Assembly (NCBI GenBank): GCA_023441125.1
Contig: JAEZQV010000296.1
Location: forward strand, 1 to 15,632
From: Bacillota bacterium
GTDB taxonomy: Bacteria; Bacillota_C; Negativicutes; Sporomusales; Sporomusaceae
Direction of reading: 5' to 3'
DNA length: 15,632 nt
The position numbers were made by a program, and so were the translations under genes. Under the pieces are notes generated by a model. The model was not told where the DNA came from and did not search any database. It saw only the letters and a program-made list of their open reading frames with translations. Of this stretch, positions 6,440 to 15,161 are shown one piece after another; within the stretch, counting starts at the first letter, position 1, and the number at the start of each line of letters is the position of its first letter.

Positions 6440-7161
6440 CTAATTTGTTTGGTGAATTTTTTGGTACTATGGTTCTTTGTATTTTTGGCTGCGGTGTTGT
6501 TGCCAACTGCCTCTTAGCTAAATCCAAAGCCGAAGGCGCCGGCTGGATGGTTATAGTAACCGGCTGGGCCATGGCCGTTATGCTAGGGGTATTTAGTGCG
6601 ATCGCCACCGGTGCACCCCAGGCCGACCTTAACCCGGCCGTCACCTTTGCTAAAATGTTCCTGGGAGTGTATGAACCCGGCCATGCGGTTGTGACTATGC
6701 TGGCTGAAATCGCCGGCGGTATTGTCGGTGCGGCCGTTGTCTGGCTGGCCTTCTTGCCTCACTGGGAAATTACCGAAGATAAAGGTGCCAAACTGGCTAT
6801 CTTTTGTACCGGCCCGGCGATCCGCAATACCTTTACCAACCTGCTCTGCGAGATTATTGCCACGGCCATGCTGATTCTTGGTATTTTTGCTATCTTTGCT
6901 AAACCTGTCGGCAATCTTGCCCCTGGCTTTGGCCCTTACCTGGTTGCCATGCTGGTGTGGGCACTGGGCTTAAGCCTTGGCGGTCCTACCGGTTATGCCC
7001 TTAACCCGGCCCGTGATCTCGGCCCCCGTATTGCCCATGCCATTCTGCCGATCGCCGGCAAGGGCGGTTCTGACTGGGCTTATGCCTGGATTCCGGTTGT
7101 CGGCCCCATGGTTGGTGCCGGTGTGGGGGTTGTGATTGCGAAAGCAACTGGCATGCTGTAA
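6436..7161 (+). CDS. glpF: GlpF, glycerol uptake facilitator (aquaglyceroporin)
   Basis: GlpF is an inner-membrane channel of the MIP/aquaporin family that lets glycerol diffuse into the cell, where GlpK traps it. The 241-residue protein is hydrophobic throughout, consistent with six helices and two half-helices. The two NPA boxes are at 66-68 (DLNPAVTF) and 190-192 (ALNPARDLGPR). Arg193 is the selectivity-filter arginine, and Asp195 after the second NPA is typical of glycerol channels rather than water channels. Trp44 probably corresponds to the filter tryptophan. The segment before the first NPA reads TGAPQADLNPA instead of the common SGAHxNPA, a subfamily variant. AGGAGG (6422-6427) lies eight bases before the ATG. 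It is followed by glpK after 55 bases, and transcription probably depends on GlpP antitermination in the leader. Confidence 0.96.
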   Translation: MTNLFGEFFGTMVLCIFGCGVVANCLLAKSKAEGAGWMVIVTGWAMAVMLGVFSAIATGAPQADLNPAVTFAKMFLGVYEPGHAVVTMLAEIAGGIVGAAVVWLAFLPHWEITEDKGAKLAIFCTGPAIRNTFTNLLCEIIATAMLILGIFAIFAKPVGNLAPGFGPYLVAMLVWALGLSLGGPTGYALNPARDLGPRIAHAILPIAGKGGSDWAYAWIPVVGPMVGAGVGVVIAKATGML

Positions 7162-7162
7162 T

Positions 7163-7183
7163 AGAGATTTCAGGGAAATCTCT
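7163..7183 (+). repeat. Hairpin in the glpF-glpK spacer
   Basis: AGAGATTTC (7163-7171) pairs perfectly with GAAATCTCT (7175-7183) around a three-base loop, two bases after the glpF stop. It is followed by CCATTATAATTTAAAAAAAA, without a T-run, so it is not a standard terminator. It may protect or process the glpF message, or attenuate it mildly. Confidence 0.6.
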
Positions 7184-7192
7184 CCATTATAA

Positions 7193-8713
<1,521 letters not shown>

Positions 8714-8739
8714 TCACCAGCAGACAATATTAATATACC

Positions 8740-8763
8740 GGACTTAGAGATGAAGAGAAGTCC
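8740..8763 (+). promoter_or_regulatory. GlpP box / antiterminator hairpin in the glpA leader
   Basis: GGACTT (8740-8745) pairs with AAGTCC (8758-8763) around a 12-base purine-rich loop. The box AGAGATGAAGAGAAGTCC (8746-8763) matches the glpF leader box at 17 of 18 bases. Its 3' arm AAGTCC is also part of the 5' arm of the terminator at 8754-8799, so the two hairpins exclude each other. Stabilisation of this hairpin by GlpP would allow read-through into glpABC. The structure is directly visible; the identity of the protein is inferred. Confidence 0.75.
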
Positions 8764-8808
8764 TTCTTGTGCCAGTTTGCGGCCCAGAGGGACTTCTCTA
8801 TCCTTTTT
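8754..8808 (+). terminator. Intrinsic terminator (attenuator) before glpA
   Basis: AGAGAAGTCC (8754-8763) pairs perfectly with GGACTTCTCT (8790-8799). The stem extends inward through TTCT (8764-8767) against AGAG (8786-8789) with one G-T pair, about 14 pairs in all, with an 18-base loop. ATCC and then TTTTTT (8803-8808) follow. It sits between glpK and glpA and both stops glpFK transcripts and gates glpABC. Confidence 0.85.
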
Positions 8809-8909
8809 TATCTGCCAGAAAGTGTTAATTTCTGCCGTGTTTTCCTCAACCTTAAATTTGGAGTTTTGGATGACGTGTCCTAAGTTGGATATGTTAGCCG
8901 GACTCCCCG

Positions 8910-8915
8910 AAGGAG
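8910..8915 (+). promoter_or_regulatory. Ribosome binding site that fixes the glpA start
   Basis: AAGGAG lies eight bases before the ATG at 8924. The frame is open upstream to an ATG at 8750 inside the GlpP box and another at 8891, but neither has a ribosome site, and the upstream codons cover the terminator hairpin. Confidence 0.75.
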
Positions 8916-8923
8916 TTTATGAT

Positions 8924-10534
8924 ATGCAAGCTACCGTAGTAGTCATCGGCGGCGGGGCCACCGGGGTTGGTATTCTCCGGGACCTGTCCATGCGCGGTGT
9001 AAAAACCATTTTAGTTGAGCAAAAGGACCTGGCCTATGGCACCAGTTCACGGTTCCATGGCCTCTTGCACAGCGGCGGCCGGTACGCAGTAAAGGATGCC
9101 GAGTCGGCGCAGGAATGTATTGAAGAAAACATGATTCTCCGGAAAATAGCCCGCCATGCCGTGGAAGAAACCGAAGGCCTGTTTGTGCGGTTGCCGGAAG
9201 ATGACGAGCAGTTTGAAGCCTCCTGGGTGGCGGCCTGCGCCAAAGTCGGTATTCCGACTACGCCCCTGACACCGGCCGAAGCTGTGCGGCTCGAACCGCA
9301 GCTTACCAGCCGGCTGGTTGCCGCCTATCGGGTGCCGGATTCCGCTATCGACGGGTTCCGCCTGGTTTGGCAGAATGTCATGTCGGCCCGGCGATTCGGC
9401 GGGCAGGCGTTAACATATACAGAAGTAATCGCTATTGAACATGTCAACAACCAGGTAGTGGGAGTGAAGGTCAGAAACACGCTTACCGGCCAGACCAGCT
9501 CAATTGCCTGCGATTATATTGTCAACGCCGCAGGCTCCTGGGTAGGCCAGGTTGCGCACTTAGCCGGAATTGACGTGCACGTTCAGCCGGACAGAGGGGT
9601 GCTGATTGCCTTCAATCACCGCTTTACCAGCCGGGTGGTCAACCGGCTGCGGCCGCCGTCTGACGGCGATATCTTCGTGCCCCACGGCTCGATTACTATT
9701 TTAGGCACTACGTCCTCCCCCGCCTCCCGGCCGGACGACACCATTCCGCGCACGGCTGAAGTGGCACAGCTCCTAAAAATCGGCCAGCCATTATTTGAGG
9801 ACCTTTACAACTACCGTATTCTGCGCACCTTTGCCGGCACACGGCCGCTGTACAGCGCCGATCCCAGCGCGGCCGGGCGGGCGGCGTCCCGGAACTTTAC
9901 CATTATTGACCACGAACAAGACGGCCTGCAAGGGCTGGCGACCATTGTCGGCGGCAAACTGACCACCTACCGGCTGATGGCCGAAAAGATGGCTGATAAG
10001 GTATGTGCCAAACTGGGGGTTACGGCCGAATGCCGGACAGCGGTTGAGCCCCTGCTCGAGGAGGCGCCGGCAGCCGATATGCAGGCGGCCAAACGGTTCT
10101 TCCCGGCGTACAGCGTCAATCAGGCTGTTTCCCGCCTGGGTCCCAAGCTGCACGCAGTCGTTAAAGCGATGGAGGCCGCGCCGGCCAAACGCCAGCTGTT
10201 GTGTGAATGTGAAATGGTTACCCTGGCCGAGGTGGAAGCCATGGCGGCCGATGAAACGAGTTACAGCCTGGAGGATGTGCGCCGTAAAACCCGCATGGGG
10301 ATGGGCACCTGCCAGGGCGCTTTCTGCGGTTTCCGCAGCGTGGGTGTGGCGGCAGCCAACGAACTGATTACCGGCAAGGATGCGCCGGGATTGATTGCAG
10401 ACTTCCTGGAAGCGCGCTGGAATGGTATCCGGCCGGTGTTATGGGGGAATCAGCTGCGCGAAGCCGAACTGATGCGAGGCATCTATGGGGCGGCATTAAA
10501 TATAGATGGAGCGGTTAAACATGAGAACGAGTGA
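8924..10534 (+). CDS. glpA: GlpA, anaerobic glycerol-3-phosphate dehydrogenase catalytic subunit
   Basis: GlpA is the FAD subunit of the GlpABC complex, which oxidises glycerol-3-phosphate to dihydroxyacetone phosphate and sends electrons to the quinone pool. The 536-residue protein is close to E. coli GlpA (542). It starts MQATVVVIGGGATGVGILRDLSMRG, a dinucleotide-binding fold with GGGATG at 10-14, followed by DLAYGTSSRFHGLLHSGGRYAV (35-56) characteristic of the GlpA/GlpD family, NAAGSWVGQVA (201-211) and ATIVGGKLTTYRLMAEKMAD (339-358). The C-terminal BFD-like [2Fe-2S] domain has Cys427, Cys429, Cys463 and Cys468 (LCECE...GTCQGAFCG), which separates GlpA from the single-subunit GlpD. It overlaps glpB by 14 bases. 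Expression is gated by the leader terminator and GlpP box upstream. No good separate promoter is visible between glpK and the box. Confidence 0.96.
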   Translation: MQATVVVIGGGATGVGILRDLSMRGVKTILVEQKDLAYGTSSRFHGLLHSGGRYAVKDAESAQECIEENMILRKIARHAVEETEGLFVRLPEDDEQFEASWVAACAKVGIPTTPLTPAEAVRLEPQLTSRLVAAYRVPDSAIDGFRLVWQNVMSARRFGGQALTYTEVIAIEHVNNQVVGVKVRNTLTGQTSSIACDYIVNAAGSWVGQVAHLAGIDVHVQPDRGVLIAFNHRFTSRVVNRLRPPSDGDIFVPHGSITILGTTSSPASRPDDTIPRTAEVAQLLKIGQPLFEDLYNYRILRTFAGTRPLYSADPSAAGRAASRNFTIIDHEQDGLQGLATIVGGKLTTYRLMAEKMADKVCAKLGVTAECRTAVEPLLEEAPAADMQAAKRFFPAYSVNQAVSRLGPKLHAVVKAMEAAPAKRQLLCECEMVTLAEVEAMAADETSYSLEDVRRKTRMGMGTCQGAFCGFRSVGVAAANELITGKDAPGLIADFLEARWNGIRPVLWGNQLREAELMRGIYGAALNIDGAVKHENE

Positions 10535-11765
10535 TGTAATTGTAATAGGCGGCGGTCTTGCCGGTCTGACGGCAGCCATTACGGCAGCCGGCCGGGGCAA
10601 GAAAGTTACGCTGATGACCGCCGGCGCCGGCACCTTAGCCATAGGCGGCGGCACGATTGATATATTAGGTTATGCGACAGGCAGTGCGCCGGTAAAGACG
10701 CCTCGCAGCGGCCTGGCCAATTTGCCGCCGGAGCATCCGTATAGCAAGCTGGGCAGCCCGACAGTAGAAGCAGCAGTGGACTTTTTCCTGAATATTTGCC
10801 GGGAAGAGGGCTTTGCCTATACCGGGGGGCTGGACCGGCTGCAGTGGCTGCCTACGGCCATCGGCACCCTGAAGCCCAGCTGTCTGGTGCCGCAGACCAT
10901 GGACATGGACGCCGTGCTTACGGCGACGCATGTGCTGGTGGTCGGGTTTACCCGGCTCAAAGATTATTTTCCGGAGCTTATTAGCAAAGGGCTCAATAAG
11001 ATTCCCGGGTACCAAAAAAATTATGAGCAGGTGCTTGTCGATCCCGGCTTCACCGCCGGCCGGGATGTGACCACACTGGACATTGCCAGGTGGCTGGATA
11101 CCATTCAGGGCCAGCAGGCCTGCCGCGAACAGCTGGCTAACTATATCAAGCCGGGTACTGCGGTCATCATTCCGCCGGTGCTGGGCACCAAGCCCGGTTA
11201 TGCCGTCCGGGATACGCTCGAAACCATGCTCAACTGTAAATTTGTGGAGTCCGTGATTTTACCGACCGCCATCACCGGCCTGCGTCTGCGGGCCATGCTG
11301 ATGAACCGGGCCAAAAAGCTGGGCGTTACGGTTATGGAACAGGCCCATGCCGCCTGGGCCGTACAGGACGGCGACCGGGTCACCGCCGTTGTTACCAGCA
11401 ATATCGACCGCGAGCGGTCCTATAGTACCCAAGCCGTTATTTTGGCCACAGGCGGCTTCTTCGGTGGCGGTATTGTGGCCGAGCCGGACAGCGTGCGCGA
11501 GATTGTCTTCAATCTGCCGGTGACTGCGCCGGCGGACCGGGAGGAATGGGGCACGCTTACATTGTTCAGCGGTTCGGCCCAGCCCTTCGCCAAAGTCGGC
11601 ATTACGGTTGACGATACGCTGCGGCCGGTGGACAACGCGGGCCGGGTATTGCTCGCTAATGTGTACGTGGCCGGGCGGAGCCTGAGCGGTTACGATTATT
11701 GCCTGGAGAAGTCCGGCAACGGCGTGGCCCTGGTATCGGGTTACCAAGCCGGTTTAAGCTGCTAA
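10521..11765 (+). CDS. glpB: GlpB, anaerobic glycerol-3-phosphate dehydrogenase subunit B
   Basis: GlpB is the second flavoprotein-like subunit of GlpABC. The 414-residue protein is close to E. coli GlpB (419). It begins MRTSDVIVIGGGLAGLTAAITAAGRGKKVTLM, an N-terminal FAD-binding motif, followed by AIGGGTIDILGY, typical of GlpB. Later segments AVILATGGFFGGGIVAEPD and VLLANVYVAGRSLSGYDYCLEKSGNGVALVSGYQAG at the C-terminus also fit the flavoprotein fold. The start at 10521 is preferred over the in-frame ATG at 10506 because GGAG (10508-10511) is nine bases upstream and MRTSDVIVIGGG matches the family. The overlap with glpA suggests coupled translation and a fixed subunit ratio. Confidence 0.94.
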   Translation: MRTSDVIVIGGGLAGLTAAITAAGRGKKVTLMTAGAGTLAIGGGTIDILGYATGSAPVKTPRSGLANLPPEHPYSKLGSPTVEAAVDFFLNICREEGFAYTGGLDRLQWLPTAIGTLKPSCLVPQTMDMDAVLTATHVLVVGFTRLKDYFPELISKGLNKIPGYQKNYEQVLVDPGFTAGRDVTTLDIARWLDTIQGQQACREQLANYIKPGTAVIIPPVLGTKPGYAVRDTLETMLNCKFVESVILPTAITGLRLRAMLMNRAKKLGVTVMEQAHAAWAVQDGDRVTAVVTSNIDRERSYSTQAVILATGGFFGGGIVAEPDSVREIVFNLPVTAPADREEWGTLTLFSGSAQPFAKVGITVDDTLRPVDNAGRVLLANVYVAGRSLSGYDYCLEKSGNGVALVSGYQAGLSC

Positions 11766-11866
11766 GAAGGCCAGCGACATTTACGAATATAGCCTGTGAC
11801 AACCCTGCAGACAGACGATAACATGGGCTGACAGGGAGTCGACTTTAATAGATGGAGAGAAAATAT

Positions 11867-13063
11867 ATGAAAAAACATCACTATAATCCGGATAGCTGTA
11901 CGACCTGCACCGCCTGTGTCGTGCATTGCCCGGTTACCCAGGCGGTACGTGAGTTTCGGGGACCTAAGCTGTCCGGCCCGGCCGGCGAGCGATTCCGGCT
12001 GTCGACCGATGACTATGATGCTGCGCTGGAATATTGTTCGAACTGTAAAAACTGTGATATCAGCTGCCCGTCGCGGGTCCCGGTGTCCACGCTGAATATG
12101 AAAGCCAGGGCCAAGTACTACCAAACCCATAAGCAGCCCTTTCGGGACTGGCTGCTGTCGCACAGCGAACAAATGGCCAAAATGGCCAGCCTTACTCCCG
12201 GTCTTGCCAATCTGGGCATGAATAACGTGATTAGCAAGGCCGTAATGAAAAAACTGGGGATTGCCGACAAGGCGCCGCTGCCGGCCTATGCCGCCAAGTC
12301 TTTTATCAAGCAGTTCCGGAAGATTAAACAACAGCCCCAGACGAATAAGGTAGTGTTCTATCCCGGCTGTTTTATCAATTACAATCAGCCGGAAGTCGGG
12401 CTGGATGTGGTTGCCGTGTTGCAAGCCAATCATTTTGAGGTGATTGTGCCGGCAGACGCCGTATGCTGCGGCTCGCCCCTGGTTGTCAACGGCTATATGG
12501 AGGAAGCCGAGGCCAATGCCCGGACCAATGCAGCCATCCTGGCCCAATATATTGAACAGGGCTATCCCATCATCACCGCCTGCACCAGCTGCGGCCTGAT
12601 GCTTAAGCAGGAATACCAGGAGTTGTTTGAACTTACGGATTCAGAGAAGATCGCCGCCCGCATCTATGATATTTCCGAGTTCTTGCTGGAACTGGATGCT
12701 GAAGGACAGCTCAATACCGATTTTAAGAAGCAAACCGGCCGTTATTTGTATCATGCGCCCTGTCACCTCAGAGTCCAGGGGATCGGCACGCCCAGTCTGG
12801 AGCTTGTGCGCATGCTGCCGGGCGTGGAGGTAACGGACGCGGATGCCGGCTGCTGCGGCATCTCCGGCAATTACGGTTTTAAAGCCGACAAATATGACAT
12901 TGCCATGGCCGTAGGCAGCAACCTGTTTGCAGCCATTAAGGCCAGCGGCGTAACCACGGTGCTGTCCGACTGCGGCACCTGCCGGCTGCAGATTGCCCAC
13001 GGAGCCGGAGTCCAGACGCTTCATCCCATTGCGCTCGTGCGGGCCGCCTATGCCCGCAAATAG
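11867..13063 (+). CDS. glpC: GlpC, iron-sulfur membrane-anchor subunit of anaerobic G3P dehydrogenase
   Basis: GlpC carries electrons from GlpAB to the membrane quinone pool. The 398-residue protein is near E. coli GlpC (396). Two 4Fe-4S motifs are near the N-terminus: Cys11, Cys14, Cys17, Cys21 followed by Pro (CTTCTACVVHCP), and Cys57, Cys60, Cys63, Cys67 (CSNCKNCDISCP). Two CCG domains follow, PGCFINYNQPEVG...CCGSP and APCHLRVQG...GCCGISGNYG, as in HdrB-like quinone-reacting subunits, with CTSCGLMLKQEY and LSDCGTCRLQIAHG near them. There is no long hydrophobic helix, so membrane attachment is probably peripheral. The start at 11867 has GGAGAG seven bases upstream. An in-frame ATG at 11852 would add five residues. 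The 101-base glpB-glpC spacer holds no clear site. Confidence 0.94.
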   Translation: MKKHHYNPDSCTTCTACVVHCPVTQAVREFRGPKLSGPAGERFRLSTDDYDAALEYCSNCKNCDISCPSRVPVSTLNMKARAKYYQTHKQPFRDWLLSHSEQMAKMASLTPGLANLGMNNVISKAVMKKLGIADKAPLPAYAAKSFIKQFRKIKQQPQTNKVVFYPGCFINYNQPEVGLDVVAVLQANHFEVIVPADAVCCGSPLVVNGYMEEAEANARTNAAILAQYIEQGYPIITACTSCGLMLKQEYQELFELTDSEKIAARIYDISEFLLELDAEGQLNTDFKKQTGRYLYHAPCHLRVQGIGTPSLELVRMLPGVEVTDADAGCCGISGNYGFKADKYDIAMAVGSNLFAAIKASGVTTVLSDCGTCRLQIAHGAGVQTLHPIALVRAAYARK

Positions 13064-13110
13064 GCCGGGCATCTGTAGCGGTGCCTGGTAGCTGTTGCCT
13101 AAGTGGCCGC

Positions 13111-13146
13111 GGGGCGGCGTTCCGTCGAAACCCGGAACGTAGCCTC
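13111..13146 (+). repeat. Strong GC-rich hairpin after glpC
   Basis: CGTTCCG (13118-13124) pairs perfectly with CGGAACG (13133-13139) around an eight-base loop. The stem continues outward (13111-13117 with 13140-13146) with one G-A mismatch and two G-T pairs. No T-run follows, so it is not a classical terminator, but it is the only strong structure at the glpABC 3' end and may mark the end of that message. Confidence 0.55.
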
Positions 13147-13186
13147 CCGGCACAGCAGTGAAATTTTGGCAAGAAACTTAGTCAGT

Positions 13187-13197
13187 CAGGCAGGATT
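13187..13197 (+). repeat. 11-mer shared with the cggR upstream region
   Basis: CAGGCAGGATT here is identical to 15090-15100. The two copies start 65 and 72 bases before the respective CggR operators. A near copy, AGGCAGGAATT, lies at 6210-6220 in the glpF leader region. Function unknown; possibly an activator site. Confidence 0.5.
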
Positions 13198-13251
13198 ATC
13201 CCTTCCCAAAGCGAACACAACAAAGCGTCAACTATTTTTTTATTGCCGTTA

Positions 13252-13287
13252 TGGGACGAAAAATGTACCCGTGGGACAAAAAAAGAC
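13252..13287 (+). promoter_or_regulatory. CggR-type operator upstream of pyk
   Basis: TGGGAC (13252-13257), six bases, TGTA (13264-13267), four bases, TGGGAC (13272-13277), six bases, AGAC (13284-13287). The B. subtilis CggR operator is CGGGAC-N6-TGTC-N4-CGGGAC-N6-TGTC (established), and the spacing here is identical, as it is in the site before cggR at 15162. The site ends 17 bases before the pyk start codon, placing it in or just after the promoter. No confident -35/-10 pair could be assigned. Confidence 0.7.
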
Positions 13288-13291
13288 CCTT

Positions 13292-13298
13292 AAGGAGG
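13292..13298 (+). promoter_or_regulatory. Ribosome binding site that fixes the pyk start
   Basis: AAGGAGG is six bases before the ATG at 13305. The upstream in-frame ATG at 13251 has no ribosome site, and the 18 codons it would add are the CggR operator and this site. Confidence 0.85.
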
Positions 13299-13304
13299 CT
13301 GCCC

Positions 13305-15065
13305 ATGAACAAAAAAACAAAAATAATTTGCACAGTCGGTCCGAGTACCGACCAGCCGGGTGTGCTGGCAGCGATGCTGCAGGCCGGGATGAATATTGCC
13401 AGGTTTAACTTTTCGCATGGTTCTCACCCGGACCACGCCCGGCGCATGGCCATGGTCCGGGAAGCTTCCCGGGTTACCGGGATGCCGGTGGCGCTGATGC
13501 TGGATAATAAAGGCCCGGAAATGCGGCTGGGACTTTTTGCCGAAGGCAAAACCTATTTAAACAAAGGCCAGGCCTTTACCCTGACGACCAGGGAAGTGAC
13601 CGGTGACAACCAACTGGCTTCGGTCAACCACAAGCTGCTGCATACTGAATTATCCCCGGGTGATACTATTTTGCTCTCAGACGGACTCATCAGTCTGCAG
13701 GTTGAGAGTATCAGCGGCCAGGATATCCTGACAACGGTGCAAAACAGCGGGCCGATTTCCGACCGCAAGCGGGTAGCCGTGCCCGGTGTGCATGTTAAAC
13801 TGCCCATCCTGTCAGAGCAGGACATAGCCGATATCCGCTTTGGCATTGAGCAAGGCATCGACTTTATTGCCGCGTCTTTTGTCCAGTGCGCCGGCGACAT
13901 TCTGGCCATTCGCAAGCTGCTCGAAGAAGCCGGGGCTCAGGACGATATTCACATTATCGCCAAGATTGAAAACGCCGCAGGCGTACGGCGGCTGGAGGAA
14001 ATTCTCAAAGTCACCGACGGTGTCATGGTAGCCAGAGGCGACCTCGGGGTGGAAATCCCGGTAGAAGAAGTACCGCTGGTGCAAAAGCAAATTATCGAAA
14101 AATGCAATAAGGCCGGCAAACCGGTCATTACCGCCACGCAGATGCTGGAATCCATGCTGACCAATCCCCGGCCGACCCGGGCTGAGGCCAGTGATGTGGC
14201 CAACGCTATCTTAGACGGTTCTGATGCCATTATGTTAAGCGGCGAATCGGCCGCCGGACAGTATCCGGTCGAAGCCGTGCAAACCATGGCCAAAGTGGCG
14301 GTGCGGACCGAACAATCCCTCCATTATGACCAGCTGCTCCTGGCCAAAGGCAGCGGGCCGGTGCAGTCGACCACCGAGGCCATCAGTCACGCCAGCGTTC
14401 AGGTGGCCCATGTATTAGGCGCGGCGGCTGTTCTGACCTCAACCAACACCGGCTATACCGCCCGAATGGTATCCAAGTACCGCCCTAAGTCGGCCATACT
14501 GGCAGTGACCCCCTGTGAAAAGACACTGCGCCGGTCGCTGTTGTACTGGGGCGTATACCCGGCTTTGGTGCCAAGTTCGCAGAATACCGATGAAATGGTG
14601 GCCAATGCGGTCAGCGGCGCTTTAGCCACCGCGATTGTTAAAGAGGGAGACCTGGTAGTGATCACTGCCGGCGTACCGGTAGGTACCTCAGGTACTACCA
14701 ATTTGATCCGCGTGCATGTGGTCGGTGATATTTTACTCAAAGGCACCGGCATCGGCCAGGCTGCGGCCACCGGCAAAGTCTGCATCGCCCGCTCCGCCAA
14801 AGACATAACCTGCAAGTTTCAGCCGGGCGATGTGCTGGTAGTTAAGGCGGTTGATGAAGAAACGGCCGCATACGCCGCCAAGGCTGCCGCCATTGTGGCC
14901 GAGGAAGGCGGTCTCACCTCGCATGCCGCCATCGTGGGCCTTAGCTTTGGCATTCCGGTTATTGTCGGCGCCGATGGCGCGACCGACCGTTTGCCGGATG
15001 GTTCAGCCGTTACGGTTGACGCCGCCCGGGGAATTGTGTATAACGGCGCAACCAATGCCCGCTAA
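13305..15065 (+). CDS. pyk: Pyruvate kinase with extra C-terminal domain
   Basis: Pyruvate kinase converts phosphoenolpyruvate and ADP to pyruvate and ATP, the last step of glycolysis. The 586-residue protein starts MNKKTKIICTVGPSTDQP, the standard N-terminus. It shows ARFNFSHGSH (32-41), LDNKGPEMRLG (66-76), the signature IIAKIENAAG with catalytic Lys220 (217-226), MVARGDLGVEIP (241-252) and TATQMLESM (276-284), followed by the allosteric domain with MVSKYRPKSAILAVTP (388-403). From about 480 an extra domain resembling the phosphohistidine domain of PEP-utilising enzymes is present, with EEGGLTSHAAIVGLSFGIPVIVG (533-555), as in Geobacillus and B. subtilis Pyk (about 585 residues). It would take dihydroxyacetone phosphate-derived flux from the glycerol module next door. 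A CggR-type operator stands immediately upstream. No strong terminator follows, so some read-through toward cggR is possible. Confidence 0.98.
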   Translation: MNKKTKIICTVGPSTDQPGVLAAMLQAGMNIARFNFSHGSHPDHARRMAMVREASRVTGMPVALMLDNKGPEMRLGLFAEGKTYLNKGQAFTLTTREVTGDNQLASVNHKLLHTELSPGDTILLSDGLISLQVESISGQDILTTVQNSGPISDRKRVAVPGVHVKLPILSEQDIADIRFGIEQGIDFIAASFVQCAGDILAIRKLLEEAGAQDDIHIIAKIENAAGVRRLEEILKVTDGVMVARGDLGVEIPVEEVPLVQKQIIEKCNKAGKPVITATQMLESMLTNPRPTRAEASDVANAILDGSDAIMLSGESAAGQYPVEAVQTMAKVAVRTEQSLHYDQLLLAKGSGPVQSTTEAISHASVQVAHVLGAAAVLTSTNTGYTARMVSKYRPKSAILAVTPCEKTLRRSLLYWGVYPALVPSSQNTDEMVANAVSGALATAIVKEGDLVVITAGVPVGTSGTTNLIRVHVVGDILLKGTGIGQAAATGKVCIARSAKDITCKFQPGDVLVVKAVDEETAAYAAKAAAIVAEEGGLTSHAAIVGLSFGIPVIVGADGATDRLPDGSAVTVDAARGIVYNGATNAR

Positions 15066-15089
15066 ATTAGTTCTCAAAATTAGCTAAAA

Positions 15090-15100
15090 CAGGCAGGATT
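15090..15100 (+). repeat. 11-mer shared with the pyk upstream region
   Basis: CAGGCAGGATT is identical to 13187-13197 and starts 72 bases before the CggR operator of cggR. An AT-rich tract (15118-15150) separates it from the operator. Confidence 0.5.
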
Positions 15101-15161
15101 TTCTGGGAGCGCAGCGAATAATTATTAATTAATTTAGAATCATAATTTTTTGTTACTGTGA

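Noticed and set aside
8750..8923. A 58-residue N-terminal extension of GlpA starting at 8750
   Set aside because: It would translate the GlpP box and terminator hairpin, has no ribosome site, and GlpA proteins begin at the GGGATG flavin motif as at 8924.
11762..12547. A 261-codon open frame on the - strand opposite glpC
   Set aside because: It lies opposite the conserved cysteine motifs of GlpC, shows no family features and has no credible ribosome site.
13251..13304. An 18-residue N-terminal extension of pyruvate kinase starting at 13251
   Set aside because: These codons are the CggR operator and the AAGGAGG site. MNKKTKIICTVGPS at 13305 is the standard start.
15061..15084. GCTAA...TTAGC inverted repeat after pyk as a terminator
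   Set aside because: There are only five AT-rich pairs with a long loop and no T-run, too weak to call a terminator.
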